64,000 nucleotides of DNA from positions 783,501-847,500 of the forward strand of contig JAPFQT010000035.1 of the NCBI GenBank assembly GCA_027627225.1. Reading direction: 5' to 3'. Both the position numbers and the translations under genes were made by a program. The notes below the pieces were generated by a model. It saw only the letters and a program-made list of their open reading frames with translations. It was not told the origin of the DNA and did no database searches. Positions 10,682 through 21,067 of this stretch are shown one piece after another. Source of the DNA: Congeria kusceri. Lineage: Eukaryota > Mollusca > Bivalvia > Myida > Dreissenidae. Each line of letters opens with the position of its first letter. Position 1 is the stretch's first letter.

Positions 10682-10831
10682 ATTTCAATAGCCAATGCTC
10701 GCGGTTTGACGCCATTCGCCGGAAACGGATGTGACATCATCGCGACGTCTACGTCATCGAATGCGCCATGTTCTATAAGTTTGACCCTTTCCCCCACCCC
10801 CTTCCTCGGCCGGTGTGCCCATGACTGTCAC
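10682..10831 (-). CDS. PM20D2: PM20D2-like M20 peptidase, exon 3 (catalytic Glu pair), frameshifted
   Basis: The acceptor CATCGCAG precedes 10831. The exon reads VTVMGTPAEEGGGGK and then VKLIEHGAFDDVDVAMMSHP, FPANGVKPRALAIE. GTPAEExGGGK contains the Glu pair (catalytic base and metal ligand) of M20 peptidases. The two parts are in different frames: the run GGGGGAAAGGGTC (around 10782-10795) has one G more than a continuous frame allows. The donor is GAAAT/GTGTGT at 10682/10681, and the split codon AT/A with exon 4 works. Exon 2 to exon 3 is phase 0. The extra G could be a real lesion or a homopolymer error, since it lies among runs of G. Confidence 0.87.
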
Positions 10832-10934
10832 CTGCGATGTAAAGTCGACATCAATATCAGCGGTAGTGATCGATGCGTGCGCATTTAATTATGATTTACA
10901 TGGATGATCTGGAAATAGAAGACATATAGGAAAT

Positions 10935-11250
10935 TAATTTTGTTGGTTTCGGTAGAATATCGATAATATTGCAGCCACGAGTGGAAATATATATTTTCGA
11001 TGATCACGAGTGAATAAAAAATCGATATTCTACCGAAAACAACAAATTTCATTTTTATTGTAAGCCATTTCCAAACAATCTTGAGTCCGGCATCGTTGAC
11101 GATCCAATTCATTCACTGTATTAAATCGGGAACCAGTGTGAAACAGTGAACATTACCAGAGTGGTAATTTTGACCGTTTTAAAACAGTCAATTAAAAATT
11201 TTCTGATATTTCCCTATAATTTACTGGAAAGCATAAAATAAATGTATGTA
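10935..11250. repeat. Dispersed element with hairpin head
   Basis: GTTGGTTTCGGTAGAATATC at 10942 is answered by GATATTCTACCGAAAACAAC ending at 11043, a hairpin with 23-base arms. Then come GAGTCCGGCATCGTTGACG, TTAAATCGGGAACCAG, GTGAAACAGTGAA and ACCAGAGTGGTAATTT. The last modules recur at 15480-15660 and 25340-25520. Confidence 0.7.
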
Positions 11251-11293
11251 AACGATTAAAAGCGTAAAGAGCTAAGGTGGTTTCCTTATAATG

Positions 11294-11763
11294 CAGTGCT
11301 CCATATAAGCTTTTGTAGTGGGAGTAAATGTACGCTTACTTCTAAAAATTTGGGAGTAAATATACACTATCTCGAGAATTTATGGGGGTAAATGTACACT
11401 CGATGTAGGATAATCGATGGTAAACTTGCACCTAACTAAACTTTACAGTTGACATTAGAGAGAAAGAAAAACAACCGTATTATTACAATAATCTTTAATA
11501 ATGTAGCGACACCATTTGAATAACAATAATGATACAAGTAAGAATTCTGAACATTTTATTAATTGTATTGATATCTAAACTATGCATGCCTGTGAAAGCT
11601 TCTATCTTCTATAGTTTTCCAGTCATTACAATGTGACGTAATGTACGCGAGAAAATTGTGCGTAAATGTACCCCCAAATATTTTTTGTGTGTGCGTATAT
11701 GTACACCAAAATTTCATATTTCACTGCGTAATTTACGCGTGTAAGCGCCTTATCTGGGCTTCT
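11294..11763. mobile_element. Non-autonomous TIR element (GTGCTCC..ATAAGC family), short copy
   Basis: The left end AGTGCTCCATATAAGCTTTT and right end GCGCCTTATCTGGGCTTCT are imperfect inverted copies. Sub-terminal modules GGAGTAAATGTACGCTTAC, GGGGGTAAATGTACACTC, GTGCGTAAATGTACCCCC and TAATTTACGCGTGT are shared with the copy at 51180-51988. Copy B of the large duplication begins inside this element at the base equivalent to 11697. Confidence 0.7.
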
Positions 11764-11829
11764 GACTTATGTCCTATGATTCGCATAAACTGCTATACTG
11801 CCGCTGTTTTTGCTTGAATACATATCAAA

Positions 11830-12435
11830 TCGTACCTGACAGGTGTACACATTATAACTAGTTAAATTCACAGTTCCTGAGACAGTGTTCACGTTAGAAC
11901 TATCCCAATTCACAGCTCCTGACCCAGTGCACACATAGGAACTAGACAAATTCACAGTACAAGACACAGTGAACACATTAGAACAAGCGAAATTCACAGT
12001 ATTTGATCTAGTGTGCACATTAGAACTAGCAACATTCACAGTACCATACCCAGTGTACACATACGAACTAGCGAAATTTACAGCATCTGACATTGTGCGC
12101 ACATTAGAACTGGCGAAATTCACAGCACCTGACCCAGTGTACACATACGAACTAGCGAAATTTACAGCATCTGACATTGTGCGCACATTAGAACTGGCGA
12201 AATTCACAGAACTCAGCCCAGTGTACACATAAGAACTAGCCAAATTAACAGCATTTGATCTAGTGTGAACATTAGAACTAGCAACATTCACAGTACCTGA
12301 CCCAGTGTACACATAAGTACTAGCGAAATTTACAGCTTCGGACATTGTGCGCACATTAGAACTAGCGAAATTCACTGAACTTGGCCCAGTGTACCGGTAC
12401 ACATTAGAACTACCGAAATTAACAGTACACAGTAA
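11830..12435. repeat. 42-bp satellite derived from the exon 2 donor (copy A)
   Basis: About 14 units of 42 bp, of the form GTGTACACATACGAACTAGC + GAAATTTACAGCATCTGACA + TT, with alternating variants. On the gene strand many units contain CTGGGTCAGGTACTGTGAAT, nearly the same as the exon 2 donor region CTGGGTCAG/GTACAGTGAAT. As 42 is divisible by three, long frames stay open on both strands (211 residues on minus, with a 14-residue repeat). I do not call these genes. Confidence 0.9.
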
Positions 12436-13427
12436 GAGGTGGGGACATTCACGGTACCTGACCCAGTGTGTACATTACAACTAGCGAAATTCACAGTACA
12501 CAGTAAGAGGCGGCGAAATTCACAGTACACAGTTAGAGGCGGGTAAATTAACAGTACACAGTAAGAGGCGGCGAAATTCACAGTACACAGTAAGAGGCGG
12601 GGAAATTCACTGTACACAGTAAGAGGCGGCAAAATTCACAGTACGCAGTAAGAGGCGGCGAAATTCACAGTACACAGTAAGAGGCGGCGAAGATCACAGT
12701 ACACAGTAAAAGGCGGCGAAATTCACAGTACACAGTAACAGGCGGGGAAATTTACTGTACACAGTAAGAGGCGGCGAAATTCACAGTACACAGTAAGAGG
12801 CGGGGAAATTCACTGTACACAGTAAGAGGCGGCAAAATTCACAGTACGCAGTAAGAGGCGGCGAAATTCACAGTACACAGTAAGAGGCGGCGAAGATCAC
12901 AGTACACAGTAAGAGGCGGGGAAATTCACAGTACACAGTAAGAGGCGGAGAAATTCACAGTACACAGTAAGAGGCGGGGAAATTCACAGTACACAGTAAG
13001 AGTCGGGGAAATTCACTGTACACAGTAAGAAGCGGGTAAATTCACAGTACACAGTAAGAGGCGGCGAAATTCACTATACACAGGAAGAGGCGGAGAAATT
13101 TACTGTACACAGTAAGAGGCGGGGAAATTCACAGTACACAGTAAAAGGTGGGGAAATTCACAGTATACAGTAAGAGGCGGGGAAATTCACAGTACACACT
13201 AAGAGGTGGGGAAATTCACAGAACACAGTAAGAGGTGGGGAAATTCACCATACAAAGTAAGAGGCGGGTAAATTCACAGTACATAGTAAGAGGCGGGTAA
13301 ATTCACAGTACACAGGAAGAGGCGGGTAAATTCACAGTACACAGTAAGAGGTGGGGAAATTCACAGTACACAGTAAGAGACGGGGAAATTCACTGTACAC
13401 AGTAAGAGGCGGGGAGATTCACTGTAC
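12436..13427. repeat. 29-bp satellite directly abutting the exon 2 donor (copy A)
   Basis: About 34 units of CACAGTACACAGTAAGAGGC + GGGGAAATT (29 bp), homogeneous with CGGCG/GGGGA variants. The last unit ends at the GT of the exon 2 splice donor: on the gene strand the intron starts GTACAGTGAATCTCCCCGCC, which is itself the first monomer. It grades at its far side into the 42-bp satellite. Confidence 0.95.
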
Positions 13428-13634
13428 CTGACCCAGGGGATTCCCGGAAGCTTCTATTGCCGCCTTCAGCCCCAGCCCCGACGCTGCTCCTGACTCACCT
13501 ATCAGGTTGTGTCCGCACGCGTGACCTATTTCCGGAAGTGCGTCATATTCGCTGATGAACGTCACGTTGGGACCGTCAGCGCGTGACCCGTGGGAAGCCC
13601 TAAACGCCGTCTTGAGCTTGAAGGAACGCTGGGT
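13428..13634 (-). CDS. PM20D2: PM20D2-like M20 peptidase, exon 2, copy A
   Basis: A 207-bp phase 0/phase 0 exon of 69 codons: TQRSFKLKTAFRASHGSRAD, GPNVTFISEYDALPEIGHAC, GHNLIGESGAASGLGLKAAI, EASGNPLGQ. ISEYDALPEIGHACGHN is the first metal-binding motif of M20D-type peptidases, with the Cys and His of HACGH. The acceptor is CATATTCAG/ACCC at 13635/13634 and the donor is GGTCAG/GTACAG at 13428/13427. It joins exon 3 (VTVMGTPAEE) in frame. No stop. The frame stays open upstream through the 48-bp satellite, giving a 158-residue frame that I treat as a by-product. A near-identical copy lies at 23439-23645. Confidence 0.92.
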
Positions 13635-14165
13635 CTGAATATGACGTAAAATCATGTCGTACAGACGTGAATATATGACAATTCTATAATGGCGTACAAG
13701 CATGCCGTAGACACGTGAATAGTTAAAGATTCTATAATGGCGTACAATCATGACGTAGAGACGTGAATAGTTAAAGATTCTATAATGGCGTACAATCATG
13801 CCGCAGAGACGTGAATAATTAAAGATTCTATAATGGCGTACAACCGTGCCGTACAAACGTGAATAGTTAAAGATTCTATAATGACGTACAATCATGTCGA
13901 GCAGTCGTGAATATATGAAGATACTATAATGGCGTAAAATCGTGTCGTACAGACGTGAAAATAAATTATGAAGTATCTATAATGGCGTACAATCATGCCG
14001 TACAGACGTGAATAGTTAAAGATTCTATAATGATGTACAATCATATCGTGCAGTCGTGAATATATGAAGATTCTATAATGGCGTAAAATCGCGTCGAACA
14101 GACGTGAATATAAATTATGAAGATTCTATAATGGCGTACAATCATGCCGTACACAAGTGAATATG
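13635..14165. repeat. 48-bp satellite abutting the exon 2 acceptor (copy A)
   Basis: About 11 units of GACGTGAATAGTTAAAGATT + CTATAATGGCGTACAATCAT + GCCGTAGA (48 bp). The unit nearest exon 2 carries the acceptor: on the gene strand ...ATTTTACGTCATATTCAG/ACCC, against ...ATTGTACGCCATTATAGAAT in other units. The minus frame is open through part of the array with a 16-residue repeat (MIVRHYRIFNYSRLYG) in frame with exon 2. Confidence 0.92.
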
Positions 14166-14384
14166 TGAAGATCTAGTAAGTGACCACAAATACGTGAATT
14201 CATTGTTTCAATCAGGGATTATTACGACCAGCGCGGATTTAGGTGATTTTGGAGTAAGAGTGAAAAAGTCATTTCCTACCAACCCATACATGTTAAACAT
14301 GTATACATTTTGCAAAACAATGACAGTTACATTGCGCGATATCATAGTTAAAGCTTTTTTGCAGATATTTAAAACGTGTCCACG

Positions 14385-14661
14385 GTTTCCGTGGCCTAGT
14401 GGTTAGGGCGTCGCCTAGTGGTTAGGGCGTCGCCTAAGGAGCGGGAGGCCGAAGGTTCGAGTCCTACACAGGGCGAGTTCTGATATGGCCGGTTGCCTAC
14501 CCAGCAGCTAGTTAAATCAAGGGGTACCGATTGCGTTCCTGCCAAGCGCCCGGCATATAGGATAGGAATCTGGAGTAAAAATGTTCATCAGTGAAGGTGT
14601 CTCATAAGTCAAAACTGGCTGGCCCTTAATCGCGAGGGGTGACACTATAATAAACTAACAC
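14385..14661 (+). mobile_element. tRNA-derived SINE (copy A) with doubled box A segment
   Basis: GTGGCCTAGTGGTTAGGGCG is a box-A-like start and GAAGGTTCGAGTCCTAC contains box B. The body continues GGGCGAGTTCTGATATGGCC, GGTTGCCTACCCAGCAGC, AAGGGGTACCGATTGCG and TATAGGATAGGAATCTGGAG to about 14661. The segment CCTAGTGGTTAGGGCGTCG occurs twice in a row, unlike the copy at 54803-55060. Orientation is opposite to PM20D2; it lies in intron 1. Confidence 0.8.
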
Positions 14662-14904
14662 TTTTTTACTTTACTATTTAAAAACGTGTGCTTACCAATC
14701 ATTATTAGCAGACAGAGAATGTTTCACTTATTCAAATAATTTGAGCATTTTTACGGTGGAGCTGGGGGGGGGGGGGTACGGGATGTATGCTTCCGCTTCC
14801 GCTCCACTGTAAATCCGCAAATAACTACTAAAGGCAAGCTTAGTTTTGACATTTTGACAACAATATTGTTTTATTTTCTGTAACACGTTATAAGTACTTA
14901 TCAC

Positions 14905-15071
14905 CTCGAAAACGTGTTTCTCTAGTCTGTTAGCACTTTGTGTGCGTGGCGCTCCTCAAAGTTGAGTTCCGGATGTTCCCAAATTTCGGCGCTGAGTGTC
15001 GCCAAGTCGCCGGCGGCGGCATCGATGGCCGCGCACGCCACTTACTTGAGTCGCTCTCGCTCGGCGGCCAT
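14905..15071 (-). CDS. PM20D2: PM20D2-like M20 peptidase, exon 1 (N-terminus), copy A, broken
   Basis: From ATG at 15071 the frame reads MAAERERLK, then TAA (15044-15042), then VACAAIDAAAGDLATLSAEI and WEHPELNFEERHAHKVLTD. The second part matches the PM20D2 start (IDxAAxxLxxLSxxIWxxPELxxEExHAHxVLT). After LTD the frame hits TAG; LEKH.FE continues in another frame up to a donor GAG/GTGATAAG at 14905/14904, whose phase 0 fits exon 2. So there is one nonsense codon (CAA-like to TAA, which also makes a GTAAGT) and one frameshift near 14925. Both are shared with copy B, so they predate the duplication and are unlikely to be read errors. The start is the first ATG in frame and lies below a full CRE site. 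Confidence 0.8.
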
Positions 15072-15144
15072 GTCAAGGCAGTGGTCGGTGATTTGTTCGC
15101 GTGGATGGAGGCGGAAGTGTTTGGTAGTGACGCAACAGCGTTGA

Positions 15145-15152
15145 TGACGTCA
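15145..15152. promoter_or_regulatory. Full CRE (TGACGTCA) upstream of exon 1, copy A
   Basis: The palindrome TGACGTCA lies about 75 bp upstream of the exon 1 ATG, with a half-site-like GTGACGCAAC beside it (15127-15136). It fits a CREB/ATF site in a proximal promoter. No TATA box was seen. Promoter role is inferred. A second TGACGTCA is at 15469-15476. Confidence 0.45.
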
Positions 15153-15309
15153 TACTGGTGGAATATGCAAAATATGATAACGTTTGACCGATATTCAAGG
15201 TATTAATAATAATTATTTATTTTACTAAGGAATCTCATTAAGACAATACATTGAAACAAAGTAATAGTAAACGCGAAATAATGGCAATCTCTTTTACGGT
15301 AGTGTTAAT

Positions 15310-15660
15310 TAATCGAGGATATTTGTTGATTTCGGTGTAAGATCGTATTTTATTCCACGAGTGTTCGTAGAAAATATCTTTTGCCACCTTTGTAAGATTT
15401 TAATTGTTATATAATTGGGTTTTATTGGAAAAGCTCGCGGGATTCATAACATCATGACGTTAAAATAATGACGTCATTTCATAATGTTGAGTCCGGCATC
15501 GTTGACGGTCCGTTTCATTTACTATATTAAATCGGGAACCAGAGTGAAACAGTGAAAATTACCAGAGTGGTAATTTCCACTGTTTTAAAACAGTGAAATA
15601 CCAATTTTATTTCACTGATATTTCATGATAAATCATTGGAAAGCATAAAATAAATAATAA
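15310..15660. repeat. Second member of the GAGTCCGGCATCGTTGACG element family
   Basis: TTGATTTCGGTGTAAGATCG, CCACGAGTGTTCGTAG, GAGTCCGGCATCGTTGACGG, AAATCGGGAACCAGAGTGAA and CAGAGTGGTAATTTCCACTG match the copy at 10935-11250. Here the hairpin arm is degraded. Confidence 0.65.
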
Positions 15661-18600
15661 TGTTCGTTTGCGGGCCTTTAACATCACTTATAAAGAGAAA
15701 GGTTACTGTGAAGCACGGCTATTAAAAGTAATTTTAATCAGAAAAACAACAAAAATCAATGTTTTAAACATTCAGTTCTGTATAATGATGTTTCTACAAC
15801 GGAAAGCGTTATGTACCCGTGGTTTATTTTGCAAATATTCGCACGTTAGATAAGAAGACATGAAAGTAGATACTTAAATATTAGTTTTTGAGCATTGCTA
15901 TTTGTATGGGTGGTTTATCAAATCTCGCCCGAAATAAGACAAGAAATGTCTTTAAAAAAGACAATCGGCGTTGACATTAATATACCGAGATACCATTTTT
16001 ACCCTAAACATAAGATAACAAGAGGGTCAAGATGGTCGGTTACGTGGCTTCTCGGACCCCAGATTTTTCGGTCTCAAGCTATATAGGGGGACTTCTCGGA
16101 CCCAGGTTTTTTGGGAAACCATAAGAAAACGTTTTGAATCCCAAAATTAATTTGTGATTAATTCAATAATTATTAATATTTGTACGGTAAATAAACCGAT
16201 CATACCGCCCCATGTTTTCACCAGTGATACATGAATAACCTAAATAATTTACGTAAACATCATTATTATATAAATGTGTCAGCCAAATTTAACAAAATAA
16301 CATAACAATGTACGAAAATAATTGCGGGAATTAAAGAAAAATATTTTTTATCAGATTATCGTATAGTCATTCTTAAGTAATATACCCTACCTACATCTTG
16401 GAAGTTATTTATGCATAATACATACGCATTTCGAAGTCCATTTTTCATTTATAGGCTAAAACAAGTCAATGATTTGTTTCCCAGGCAGCGCCGTAACGTA
16501 TTTTTATGGACGCCACGAATTTGATTTTATGCCAAAAGGAATTATTTTTCTACTATTTTTTGACGATCGCGCCCGGGTTTTAAAGGAGCCGTCCAGAAAT
16601 ATGTTAATAAAAATGAAACTTTGTAGAAAGTTTTTCTAATGGGCATGTTACCGAACAAAATAACAAAACTACGCAATTGAAATCCGTGAATTATTAACAT
16701 TGTGGTAACTTGCTGTCGTCTATTTTCTGTATGCGATAAATGGTGATGACTCTGGAGTAAACCAGTACGTACATTATAGTATTTCGTTCGTACCAAGCGC
16801 TTTTGAACAATGCCTTTCGTAAATAAGAAACATATTCCGGACGAATAAACACCATAAACGTTCAAAAGAACTATTACTAAAATTACGATGTATTGATGGC
16901 CAGCGGCTTAAAGTTAAACGAATCCGCATTTTAACATAGCGGAAGAAGAGTAGATATTTCTGTATTTTCAGTAACTTTTTTCCTGTCTGAAATACTGCGT
17001 AAATTTTGAAAAAAAAGTCATATTCGATTGGGAACCTTTATAAATATGTTCTATTTCATGATTTAAACTTTTGTTTCGTACATGCTTTTGCTTGAATAAT
17101 ATTTCATAATTTCACTCCATATTTTTTAAAGAAAATCTGTGTCAATATAAGTCCTATGGAAACAATCGAAAATGCCAGCTGCATTGACAAGTGTTGATTT
17201 TCCTTTCCAAAAATAATTGGTGATTTACTGCAAAAATAATTTCTATTTTTGACAGTTATAAAAAATATGAAGTACGAAAGGTTAAATTCTACAAACAAAT
17301 ACAAGTATTTTAATGCTGATGGTGTATCAGTTTGAAGGCACTTTGTTAATTATGAACATTCGAATTGATTGCCTTTTTACATCAGCTTTCATAAATGACG
17401 GTTTGTGATTAATAAATCTATATTTAGAATTTAAAAAAAGGAATGCCTATGTTGTTATTAAAACTTAATATTGTCTTTAATCTGTACTTAATTACTTGTT
17501 TTACTAAGCCAATAGAAAAGAGTAGGAGAAAAAATACTTCGATTAAAAAAACTCGCCCTCCCTCCTGACTTTTTGGAAAAAGTGCCTGAGAAACAATGCA
17601 TTATTTTTCTTTAGCAGTATACCCTGTATCCTAATGAAAAGCAATCTTCAGAGAACATTCAGCGCATTTAAAACAATGATGACTTCCATTTTGATAGCAC
17701 AAAATTAAATTTCATCAGACTATGGCGATTGAAAATTATATTCGGTAGGAACATGATGTATCAAGGGTTTCTGTGCATAATTGGTTGTGCAAATCACGTA
17801 TTCGTGCAAATGAAGTAAAAGTAACACGAATAACATGTGAACGTATTCAGAGACTTATTTCACCACATTTTATTTATTGAAAGTTATCTTTTTATAGGTT
17901 GATTAACATCTACTGGAGAAGTTGATAAAAATCTGTAATTCACATTAATTATTAACAGAACGCAACCACAGTTCAATTTCAAATAGACATGCAGTCAGTT
18001 TAATAACATAAATTCCCCCATTATTGAAATATTTGCTCTTATGATTCTCTGGACGCTAACTGATGCATACATATTATAACAGCTATACACCGGCGGCTAA
18101 ACGAGAACTATTTTTAGAAAGATCGTGAGTGTATTGAACTCGCTAGAATCAATTGTTATTTATAGAGCGTACCGCTAGTCTAAACAAACTAGTTGATTAA
18201 TTCTGGGAATGAACATAATAATTATTATGTTCATGACATACAATGAGAAAATATGTTCATACTTATGCTCAGTTCTAGAGTGTATATCGAAAATATATTT
18301 ATAACTTTATTTTAACCGCTTATGTAAACAATTATGTAAATTTTAAATCCCCAAAAGTATGCAACAGTTATTGGTATACGTTAAACCATTGTTTGAAGTT
18401 TGCATTCCCTAAAATTATAAAATTTGCCCAATTCTATTGGCATTTAATTTTCCCGCTGCATAATTATCGCAAGAATTCTAGGTCAAAAGTGACCTTAGAC
18501 AGCTACGCCGAAAAAAGAAAGCAAACACAATTCAATTTCAAAGCAACAACTATAGTAAAGTATATGGTATAGAAATGACATAATACATTTCACATATAGA

Positions 18601-18681
18601 GAACAGTTATTTCCATCTATTTACTGTTCCCTTAACTGAAATCAAGAATAACTACATCCATTACTTACATAAATAGACACT
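15661..18681. other. AT-rich non-coding DNA (copy A)
   Basis: No open frame with family resemblance. It is repeated at about 25522-28477 with a few percent divergence. A palindrome GAACATAATAATTATTATGTTC lies near 18211-18232. Given the minus-strand gene, this lies 5' of exon 1A and inside the intron following exon 2B. Confidence 0.4.
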
Positions 18682-19383
18682 TTACTGGCGCAGTGCCTAA
18701 AGCCGCCACTTGCCTAAATCCGCCGCCCTATCAGAATAAGCGTTTTTTACCGGCGATTTCTATTTTGTTGATCTTGATCAATCAGATACTTTCCCTTAAC
18801 AACGCTGAAAAGTTTTCATCTCGATTTGTGCATAAATGAATTATTAATCCAATTATTGTTTACCTAACCCCTAAATGAAAAAATGCTGCATGCGGGGAAT
18901 CTATTACATACTGCGCATGCAGCATGGTGTCCATGATTAAATTAAATTATCGTCCTTTAATATTATGTCTATGTGAGCATGTGTAGCATAAATAACCATT
19001 ATGTATTGGCATTACATACAATTTTAAACACTAGAAAATGAACCTTAAATAAACAAAAGAAGGAGGTTTGTCAATAGAAGTGAGTAGAAGTTACTTTGAA
19101 AACAGATTTCATAAAATAATATTATTTTCGAGCAATCTGAACATTTTAAAGAAGGGTGGCGGATTTAGGCAGTCCCACGCTAATTTTTTACACTGTTTAG
19201 GCCTTCAATCTCAATAAATATTTTTCATTTGCCAAGTATTTGCCATGTAACCAAAACACGCCAGTAAATACACATTAAACCTAACTTGATTTATGTGAAA
19301 TTTCATGTAAATCCGTAAACAACTTTTGAAAATATCGTAGAAATAGCCCCCACATGTGGCGGATTTAGGCACTGCGCCAGTAA
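18682..19383. mobile_element. Non-autonomous TIR element (TTACTGGCGCAGTGCC family), copy A
   Basis: A 28-base terminal inverted repeat, TTACTGGCGCAGTGCCTAAA.. at 18682-18709 and ..TTTAGGCACTGCGCCAGTAA at 19356-19383. Just inside is a second inverted pair: TTGCCTAAATCCGCCGCCC (about 18710-18728) and GGGTGGCGGATTTAGGCA (about 19154-19171). About 700 bp, no transposase frame. Confidence 0.85.
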
Positions 19384-19974
19384 TAACTCTGTTAACTTCT
19401 GTGGCAGAAAAATCCAATAAACAAATACATTCAAAATTTCAAATTGGTGATTAACATAAAATAATACAACCTGCTATAAAGCCTACTGCGTAGTATTAAA
19501 ACACTTTAGTCTATAAACAGATTTTTATTTCCGTTTATTTCCGTGAACGAAAGCAATATTTGAAACTGAAATTGACAATGATGAATGAAGAAAGAAACTA
19601 GTAAAAAGATATTTAAAATGCTACAACAGTAAACAAACAATATACACAATTAATTATACAATATAGAGCATACATACATATAAAAATTATATAAATACCA
19701 ATATTTTTAACCCTATCAAAAGTTAGATAAATACCGTTAAACATTTAAATCAGAAATATAATCAAAGTAAAATGATGTCTCCTCACACAAACATTTTGTG
19801 TCGAGTGCACAGCGAAACTGTGTATGAATATATTTGCAACCTCTCGCTCAAAGCGACCGAAAGTCGCTATACACTGCTGCGGACGATACGCCAGTTTTCC
19901 GCTGAATGGTGACACAACCAAACATAATCACCACTGATATGAACAGTCATAAAATATCCGCGAGGAGGTGTTAT

Positions 19975-20900
19975 TATGTTCTAGATCTCTTGAGGTCAGA
20001 AACCAGGAAATCAAATCCCCATAGCGTCCCACTGTAAAATAGCAAAATCTCCTGGAGTCTGACGCCACTTTTCTTTGATTCACATATTGCGAGTCTGGTC
20101 ACTTTGGAAAGATGTTTCTCTCTACTTTCAACATTTAAAATAAGACTAGACATTTGTCCGTAGGACACGGATGCCCGCACATTCCGCTTGTTGTCACAGA
20201 ACTCTGCTGATGTTGGGAAATACGCACAAAACTACCCAGGTGCACAAGTTCACATGCTGATGAATATGTTATATGTTTATAAAGTTTCATCAGTCTAGCA
20301 GTTATACTTTTTTAGTTACACGCGACACAAATCCAAAATGTCATTTTGTTGCTAAAAAGGGCCATAACTCTACTGGTGGCGGAAAAAAGCTGCACCAAAA
20401 TATCCAGGTGCACAAGTCCACATATTAATTAATACGTATATAAAGTTTCATTACTCTAGCAGTAATACTTTTTGACTTACGTGCGACGCAAGTCCAAAAA
20501 TGTTATTATTTACTAAAGAAGGGCCATAACTCCGCTGATGAATGAAAATACACATTGCACCAAAATACCCAGGTGCAGAAGTTCACATGCTCATTAATAT
20601 GTTTTTAAAGTTTCATCACACTAGCAGCAATATTTTTTTAGTTAGGCGCGACACAAGTCCAAACATGTCCTTTTTTGATAAAAAAAATGGCTATAACTCC
20701 GCTGACTCGGAAAAAAATGCACAAAAATACCCAGTTGCACAAGCCCCAATGCCCATTAATATGCTTATCAAGTTTCATCACTCTAGCAATTATACTTTTT
20801 GAGTTATGCGCGACATAAAAATCCGACGGACGGACAGACGGACGGACGGACAAGGGCAAATCTATATGCCCCCCCCCCTCTAAAGTGGGGGCATAAAAAT
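19975..20900. repeat. Internally tandem element, ~120-bp units, ending in gacggacggac and gggggcataa (copy A)
   Basis: Five diverged units with CCAGGTGCACAAGTTCACATG, ATTAATATG, AAAGTTTCATCA, TCTAGCAGTAATACTTTTT, GCGCGACACAAGTCCA and GGCCATAACTC. It ends CGACGGACGGACAGACGG, then a poly-C run and AGTGGGGGCATAAAA. The copy in the second duplicate is at about 29780-30707. Confidence 0.75.
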
Positions 20901-21067
20901 TTTATGTTACTTGATTGTAGTCGCCCGTAAGAAACACAGTATACATTCAACAATGTCAGAATGCGGTCCATAATAAACTACTAAAAATAAAATTTCAAGC
21001 AATTCGGTGTAACGATATCATCAATGTCCAGTAGACACGGTGTTTTCACAAAATAACAACAGAGCAC

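Noticed and set aside
14938..15206. Plus-strand frames of 68 and 88 codons at PM20D2 exon 1
   Set aside because: Shadows of the GC-rich minus-strand exon; the minus frame matches the M20 family.
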